DNA of 64,000 nt from Candidatus Vecturithrix granuli (GTDB lineage Bacteria; Moduliflexota; Moduliflexia; Moduliflexales; Moduliflexaceae). The stretch is taken from the NCBI GenBank assembly GCA_000739535.1, contig DF820477.1, positions 1-64,000 of the forward strand, read 5' to 3'. The translations under genes were made by a program, and so were the position numbers. The notes beneath the pieces are model-generated. The model was not told the origin of the DNA, ran no database searches, and saw only the letters and a program-made list of their open reading frames with translations. Every line of letters starts with the position of its first letter. The stretch's first letter is position 1. Shown here piece after piece: positions 59,582-64,000 of this stretch.

Positions 59582-59635
59582 AGCATTAACTACAAAAATG
59601 AAGAATAAACCAGAATTTCTAATAGCAATACTTCA

Positions 59636-59759
59636 GACAGTTTTCTTGTTACCCTCCTTTATCCCCCCGCAAGCGGGGGGAAAGCAGCGAACAAGACGGC
59701 GAAGAGTTCTTCCCCCCCCCGCTTGCGGGGAGATTGAGGGGGGTCAACTAAAAACTGTC
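59636..59759. repeat. palindromic element, GACAGTTTT ends
   Basis: GACAGTTTTCTTG and ACTAAAAACTGTC are inverted ends. The core CCCCCCGCAAGCGGGGGG and mirrored CCCCCGCTTGCGGGG matches those at 31919 and 44978. It lies between the TRAP binding-protein gene and dctQ-like gene. Confidence 0.65.
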
Positions 59760-59778
59760 CGAACTATTGAATAGGAAA

Positions 59779-59806
59779 AACCGGTGAAATACCCATTTCA
59801 CCGGTT
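59779..59806 (-). terminator. hairpin after the TRAP binding-protein gene
   Basis: AACCGGTGAAAT is mirrored by ATTTCACCGGTT around 4 bases, with TTTTTCC following on the transcribed strand. It lies 33 bp past the binding-protein stop; read-through would feed the permease genes. Confidence 0.7.
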
Positions 59807-59838
59807 GACTGTAACGCAGTTGAGAGCAGCAGCAGAAA

Positions 59839-60930
59839 TTATTGGGCCACAAGCTCCTGATACTTCTGATTTGCCAAGTCAATATGTTCCTGAATAATGG
59901 CATCGGCCTTATCGCCGATAGCCTCTTCAGCGGCCTTCGCAGCTTCGAGCGCTTTTTGCACCCACTCTTCGCCAGCCTTTTCTTTAATAAAAGCTAACGC
60001 CGCCGGTTGTGCGATTTCACGGTATTGAGCCAGTTCTTCTTTGGTCGGTTGATAGATTTCCATGCCCTGCGCCTTGAGCTTTTCGATGCCTTGAATATTG
60101 GCTTCTTGCGAAAATCCGTTATGCACTGCCGCCAGCACATTCGCCGCTTCCGCTACAACTTTCTGCTGTTCAGGAGTCAGTTTATTCTGATAGAAATTCT
60201 CGTTCATAAAAACAAATAACGGATTATAAAGATGCCCATCCAGCACCATATATTTCTGCACCTCATAGAACTTCATATCATGAATGAGTACAATCGGACA
60301 TTCCATGCCATCCACGACTTTCTGTTGCAGGGCCATATACAATTCCCCAAAGGCAATCGGAGTCGGATTGGCGCCAAGGGATTTCGTCATTTCCATGTGC
60401 GCCGGATTTTCCATGGTCCGAATCTTCAGTGCCTTCATATCCGCAGGGGTCTTGATCGGGCGAACGTTATTTGTAAAGTGCCGATAGCCATTTTCTGTAA
60501 TTGAGAGGATGCGCACCCCTGTTTCCTTTAAGAATGCCTCATTAAACTCCTGTCCGAACTGCCCATTGAAAGCATTCCAGGCCGCAGGAGCACTGGAAAA
60601 CAGGTAAGGAATATCAAACACCATCACTGGCGCAAAAAAGCCAGGCACCGGGCCGGAAGATAGTGTTGCCATTTCAATGGTTCCCATTTTCACGCCTTCT
60701 AAAGCTTCACGTTCATTCCCGAGTGAAGAAGCGTGATAGGCCTGAACTTCTATTTCGCCGTTTGTCCCTTTTTCAACCAACGCTTTAAAAATGTCTACAG
60801 CTTTTACGGTACGGTTATCCGGATTCGCCGGACCGGCATTCGCAACCTTAATAACCACTTTGGCCGAAGCCTGACCACAAATCAGAGCAATCAACAATAC
60901 GACCAGACACCATGTGGAATACTTTTTCAT
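59839..60930 (-). CDS. TRAP transporter solute-binding protein (DctP-like)
   Basis: 363 residues with a signal peptide (STWCLVVLLIALICGQASA, residues 5-23). DctP features: VEVQAYHASSLGNEREALEGVKMGTIEMA, KALKIRTMENPAHMEMTKSLGANPTPIAFGELYMALQQKVVDGMECP, where the Arg of KIR binds the ligand carboxylate. It captures an organic acid (or sugar acid) in the periplasm. First gene of the TRAP operon. Confidence 0.92.
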   Translation of the reverse strand: MKKYSTWCLVVLLIALICGQASAKVVIKVANAGPANPDNRTVKAVDIFKALVEKGTNGEIEVQAYHASSLGNEREALEGVKMGTIEMATLSSGPVPGFFAPVMVFDIPYLFSSAPAAWNAFNGQFGQEFNEAFLKETGVRILSITENGYRHFTNNVRPIKTPADMKALKIRTMENPAHMEMTKSLGANPTPIAFGELYMALQQKVVDGMECPIVLIHDMKFYEVQKYMVLDGHLYNPLFVFMNENFYQNKLTPEQQKVVAEAANVLAAVHNGFSQEANIQGIEKLKAQGMEIYQPTKEELAQYREIAQPAALAFIKEKAGEEWVQKALEAAKAAEEAIGDKADAIIQEHIDLANQKYQELVAQ

Positions 60931-61003
60931 CTCTTTTTACCTCCTGAAATAACAAAAGCTTGTTCATAATGGAAAAGACTGGTATCAAAGAAAACTCAAG
61001 AAA

Positions 61004-61032
61004 ATAACTCCGTATCCTTGAAGACATGTCAA
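61004..61032 (-). promoter_or_regulatory. possible promoter of the TRAP operon
   Basis: TTGACA on the minus strand at 61032-61027, then 17 bases and AGTTAT at 61009-61004, a fair -10. It is about 80 bases before the dctP-like ATG. Confidence 0.5.
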
Positions 61033-61049
61033 GAAAAAAACAAAATCTC

Positions 61050-61184
61050 CTGAATTTTACTTTGTCGCTACAAGGAGAAAAGATAAGAACAGGATAAGTT
61101 GTGATGCTCAATATTCCCAGAATATCCTTTTCTTCTCTCTTCTCCTTGTAGTTCAAGAAGTGAACTTGACAAAGTAGAATTAAA
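61050..61184. repeat. nested palindromic element upstream of the S9 peptidase gene
   Basis: The outer arms TTTTACTTTGTC (61055-61066) and GACAAAGTAGAATTAAA (61168-61184) enclose an inner hairpin 61068-61151, CTACAAGGAGAAAAGATAAG mirrored by CTTCTCCTTGTAG. Bases 61154-61183 recur at 956-985. The inner arm resembles a half copy near 31778. Confidence 0.6.
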
Positions 61185-61384
61185 GAGAACATGAAAAATA
61201 ACGACTCAACGGTGTTCTCAGAAATAATAAATTTTTGCGTTTAAAACTTGAGAATTCTCAGAGATGTTGATTATGATGTTCAGATTACCGATTGAACCCG
61301 ATCCTTCATTGCTCCATGTCACTTCTAAGACGCAGAACTGTATTTGTCACTTTACAATTTTGTGTCTTGGCGGTGAGGTTTTTT

Positions 61385-63406
61385 ATGCCCAGAAAAAAAC
61401 GCATAATCAGCGCAGAGGATTTATACAATTTTGAAATTATCAACGGCTGCGAATTGAGCCGTGATGGCAAGCAGATCGCATTTACTGTGCAGCGCGTCGA
61501 AAAAAAGAGCGAGAAAAAATATACGAATATCTGGATCGTTCCGGCGAAAGGCGGGCGCCCAAAACAGTTCACTTACGGTGATTGGGTTGATTCATCGCCG
61601 AAATGGTCGCCCGACGGATCGCAGATCGCTTTTCTTTCCACCCGTAAAGATGAAAAACAGGCGCAACTCTATCTGATTCCTTTTGACGGCGGCGAAGCCA
61701 GGCCGCTGACTGATTTGAAAGGGGAGTTCGGCGGCTTTGCATGGTCGCCCGACGGATCCACCCTTGTCTGCGAATTCACGAAAAAAGATCAGGAAGAGCT
61801 TGAACGCGAAGCAGATGAACAGAAAAAGAAATTAGGCATCGTTGCGCGCCATATTACCCGTGTATTTTATAAATTGGACGGCACCGGATTTCTGCCAAAG
61901 GAACGCAAACATTTATGGGTGATTGACGTGAAAACCGGGAAAGCCACACAATTAACCGATAGTGAAATCTTTGACGAATGGGAACCGCACTGGTCGCCGG
62001 ATAGTAAGGAGATTGTGTTTTTCTCAAATCGCAATAAAGACCCTGATCTCGACCCTGAAGTCATTGATTTGTATCTGATCCCTGTCCAGGGCGGCGAATT
62101 GCGCAAGATTGACGTACCGGTGGGCGAAAAATTCGGCGCGAGTTTTTCCCCTGATGGTCAATGGATCGCCTATATCGGCTATGAAGGGCGCGGTGAAAGC
62201 TGGCGGCAAAAAGGCGTCTGGATCGTTCCGGCCGATGGCAGCGCCCCGGCCAGAAATCTTACGGCAAAGTATGACTTTAATGTGGCTGGCTGGACCATTA
62301 ACGATCTGAACCAGATTCCACCAACCCCAGTGACCTGGGCGCATGATGGATCACATATCTTTTTTTTGATCGCGCAGCATGGAAACACGCTGCTGAAAGC
62401 CGTAACCGTTAATGCCGATGAACCGGCCGTGACAGACCTCGTTGATGATGAAGGCGTGGTCGGACAGTATGGACTTGATGCTGAGCAGACTTCTCTGGCT
62501 TTCTTTCATGCGGACATGACCAATTTCGGTCAAATCTGGGTCAAAAACCTCAAAACCGGTTCCCTGCACAAAGTCACGCATTTTAACGAAACCCTGCTGC
62601 GCAATATTGATCTGGGAACAGTAGAGGAGGTCTGGTTTAAAGGCGCGGCCGGCAATGATCTGCAAGGCTGGATTCTCAAACCGCCGGAATTCGACGCTTC
62701 TCAAAAATATCCTTCCATCCTGGAAATTCACGGCGGCCCGGTGGTGCAATATGGAAATATGTTCATGCACGAGTTCTATTATCTGGCCGCCCAGGGATAT
62801 GTGGTCTATTTTTGTAATCCGCGCGGCGGCGACGGCTATGGCGAGGCTCACGCCAAAGCGATTGACAATAACTGGGGGACTGTGGATTATGAGGATCTGA
62901 TGGCCTGGGCTGATTACATGATCCAGCAGCCTTATATCGATCCGAACCGCATGGGCGTGACAGGCGGGAGTTACGGCGGATTCATGACCAATTGGATTAT
63001 CGGCCATACCGACCGTTTCAAAGCCGCCGTAACCCAGCGCAGCGTCAGCAATCAGATCAGTATGTGGGGATCCAGCGACTTTAATTGGTACTTTCAAATG
63101 GAATTCGACAAAAAACCGCCGTGGGAAGACGACAACAGCTTGCAGAACTACTGGCGGCAATCACCCGTGAAGTATCTGAGACACGCCAAAACCCCCACTC
63201 TGGTGCTTCATAATGAAAACGATTTACGCTGTGATATGGAACAGGGGGAACAGGTGTATGTCGCCTTGAAAGTACTGGGGGTTGAGACGGAATTTGTGCG
63301 TTTTCCCGACGAACCGCACGGCCTCTCGCGCACCGGCCGCACCGACCGCCGCATCGCCCGTTTGAACCACATTGTTCGCTGGTTTGATAAGTATTTGAAG
63401 ATATAA
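61385..63406 (+). CDS. S9-family prolyl oligopeptidase-like peptidase
   Basis: 673 residues from the ATG at 61385, preceded by GGTGAGG; an upstream reading adds a hydrophobic stretch of uncertain value. Residues 1-400 form a beta propeller with repeated SPKWSPDGSQIAFLS-type blades (WSPDGSTLVCEF, WSPDSKEIVFFSN, FSPDGQWIAYIGYE). Residues 420-673 are the alpha/beta hydrolase: catalytic Ser in GGSYGGFMTNW, the Asp in HNENDLRCDMEQ, and the His in PDEPHGLSRTG. It cleaves peptides or acyl-peptides in the cytosol, consistent with the peptide importer and M42 peptidase elsewhere in the window. Confidence 0.92.
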   Translation: MPRKKRIISAEDLYNFEIINGCELSRDGKQIAFTVQRVEKKSEKKYTNIWIVPAKGGRPKQFTYGDWVDSSPKWSPDGSQIAFLSTRKDEKQAQLYLIPFDGGEARPLTDLKGEFGGFAWSPDGSTLVCEFTKKDQEELEREADEQKKKLGIVARHITRVFYKLDGTGFLPKERKHLWVIDVKTGKATQLTDSEIFDEWEPHWSPDSKEIVFFSNRNKDPDLDPEVIDLYLIPVQGGELRKIDVPVGEKFGASFSPDGQWIAYIGYEGRGESWRQKGVWIVPADGSAPARNLTAKYDFNVAGWTINDLNQIPPTPVTWAHDGSHIFFLIAQHGNTLLKAVTVNADEPAVTDLVDDEGVVGQYGLDAEQTSLAFFHADMTNFGQIWVKNLKTGSLHKVTHFNETLLRNIDLGTVEEVWFKGAAGNDLQGWILKPPEFDASQKYPSILEIHGGPVVQYGNMFMHEFYYLAAQGYVVYFCNPRGGDGYGEAHAKAIDNNWGTVDYEDLMAWADYMIQQPYIDPNRMGVTGGSYGGFMTNWIIGHTDRFKAAVTQRSVSNQISMWGSSDFNWYFQMEFDKKPPWEDDNSLQNYWRQSPVKYLRHAKTPTLVLHNENDLRCDMEQGEQVYVALKVLGVETEFVRFPDEPHGLSRTGRTDRRIARLNHIVRWFDKYLKI

Positions 63407-63412
63407 ACGTTG

Positions 63413-63445
63413 AAAAACCAGGTTTCTCCAGGAAACCTGGTTTTT
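63413..63445 (+). terminator. rho-independent terminator after the S9 peptidase gene
   Basis: AAAAACCAGGTTTC is mirrored by GAAACCTGGTTTTT with a TCCAG loop. It lies 8 bp past the stop and belongs to the CCAGGTTT hairpin family. Confidence 0.85.
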
Positions 63446-63579
63446 GATCTTTCGACTTGACAAGACAGCTTGAGCGTGGATAAAAGGTTCATCAGTAAAG
63501 AAAGCTTGTTGAACATCATGGCTGGTTTTGAAAATATGGCGATGTGATTGATTGAAAATTAGGAAAAGGAGATTGGGAA

Positions 63580-64000
63580 ATGGCTATTTTCCGGTGTAGT
63601 AAATGCGGACATTTGCGCGAAGTCTCGAATGAGCTTATAGGAACAACTGTGAGATGCCCTCAGTGCAAGCAACCTGCTCCAATTCATAATACGGTTGCAT
63701 TCATCGAAAAAGTTTTGGAAAGGTATATGAGCGTATACAAAGAGCTGCATCAATTGCAACAACAATTATCAAGCCCTCTTGCGCCCTCTATCAAGCCTGA
63801 AGCATCTACTGAAGAAAGGGATTTTGATATTCATAACACCAAAGCGATGACTTATGCTCATCAATATGAGCCAATTGTCCGGTGGTTTCAGCAGAAACAG
63901 ATCCAGTTGGAGGTTGATCAGAGCGCCGTTGATACGACCGGATTTTTTGACGAAGTTGCACTGAGCTTAGGAGACCAGTATGATCTCCTAAAAGAAGTTA
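63580..64000 (+). CDS. zinc-ribbon protein, N-terminal part (runs off the window)
   Basis: An open frame of 140 codons without a stop before the window edge. It starts MAIFRCSKCGHLREVSNELI and continues GTTVRCPQCKQPAPIHNTVA: two CxxC pairs form a zinc ribbon. A helical, glutamine-rich linker follows (LHQLQQQLSSPLAPS) and then KAMTYAHQYEPIVRWFQQKQ. AAGGAG lies about 9 bases before the ATG. I do not recognise the downstream domain, which is cut off. It could be a regulator or membrane sensor; unknown. Confidence 0.7.
   Translation, partial: MAIFRCSKCGHLREVSNELIGTTVRCPQCKQPAPIHNTVAFIEKVLERYMSVYKELHQLQQQLSSPLAPSIKPEASTEERDFDIHNTKAMTYAHQYEPIVRWFQQKQIQLEVDQSAVDTTGFFDEVALSLGDQYDLLKEV

Overview
The window is bacterial chromosome with no rRNA, tRNA or CRISPR array that I could find. 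A PEP-CTERM sorting signal, an RfaE-type sugar cytidylyltransferase, TRAP and binding-protein ABC importers and an MdoB/LTA-synthase-like sulfatase point to a Gram-negative-type, fermentative or anaerobic bacterium that feeds on sugars, peptides and organic acids. A selenocysteine codon implies a Sec-decoding machinery elsewhere in the genome. The intergenic regions are full of palindromic elements. The mix reminds me of candidate-phylum bacteria such as KSB3/Modulibacteria, but that is a guess from style and not shown here.

Layout. 0-11 kb: a methyltransferase, then two sugar operons on the minus strand. One is two permeases, a binding protein and an isomerase-like enzyme, with no ATPase. 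The other is an rbsB-rbsA-rbsC-like importer with a LacI-type regulator. 11.1-12 kb: an OsmC remnant followed by a two-domain thioredoxin-fold oxidoreductase whose second active site is UGA-Pro-Tyr-Cys, i.e. a selenoprotein. 12-14.7 kb: a HAD phosphatase and two adjacent toxin-antitoxin modules that share a 67-bp duplicated control region; the second toxin is decayed. 14.8-25 kb: a defence-like island with a DNA methyltransferase, a sigma-factor-like protein, a small unknown protein, an ImmA/IrrE-type metallopeptidase, a NurA-like protein and a HerA-type ATPase in one direction. A SEFIR/NB-ARC/TPR STAND protein and a HEPN-MNT pair converge on it.

25-41 kb: housekeeping and accessory metabolism: glycerophosphodiesterase, flavoprotein, cytidylyltransferase fused to a degenerate HAD domain, Rieske/FAD oxidoreductase, thymidylate-synthase-like protein, broken genes, nucleotide-sugar dehydrogenase, solute-binding protein, RsgA and a DUF4344-like metallopeptidase. 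41-47 kb: a complete peptide ABC importer operon. 47-56 kb: an NtrC-family response regulator, a sulfatase, a PEP-CTERM protein with a possible sigma-54 promoter, an ASCH protein, an M42 peptidase, MscL, and a coiled-coil/HhH protein with 84-bp tandem repeats. 56-61 kb: a TRAP importer with an aminotransferase. 61-64 kb: an S9 peptidase and the start of a zinc-ribbon protein.

A second theme is a population of short modular palindromes (about 65-185 bp) in the intergenic spaces. Several are flanked by direct duplications of 8-13 bp, several are inserted in one another, and two have entered coding sequence. The same cores occur inside different termini. A related set of short GC-rich hairpins serves as terminators or intercistronic stem-loops, notably after the solute-binding-protein gene of all four import operons.
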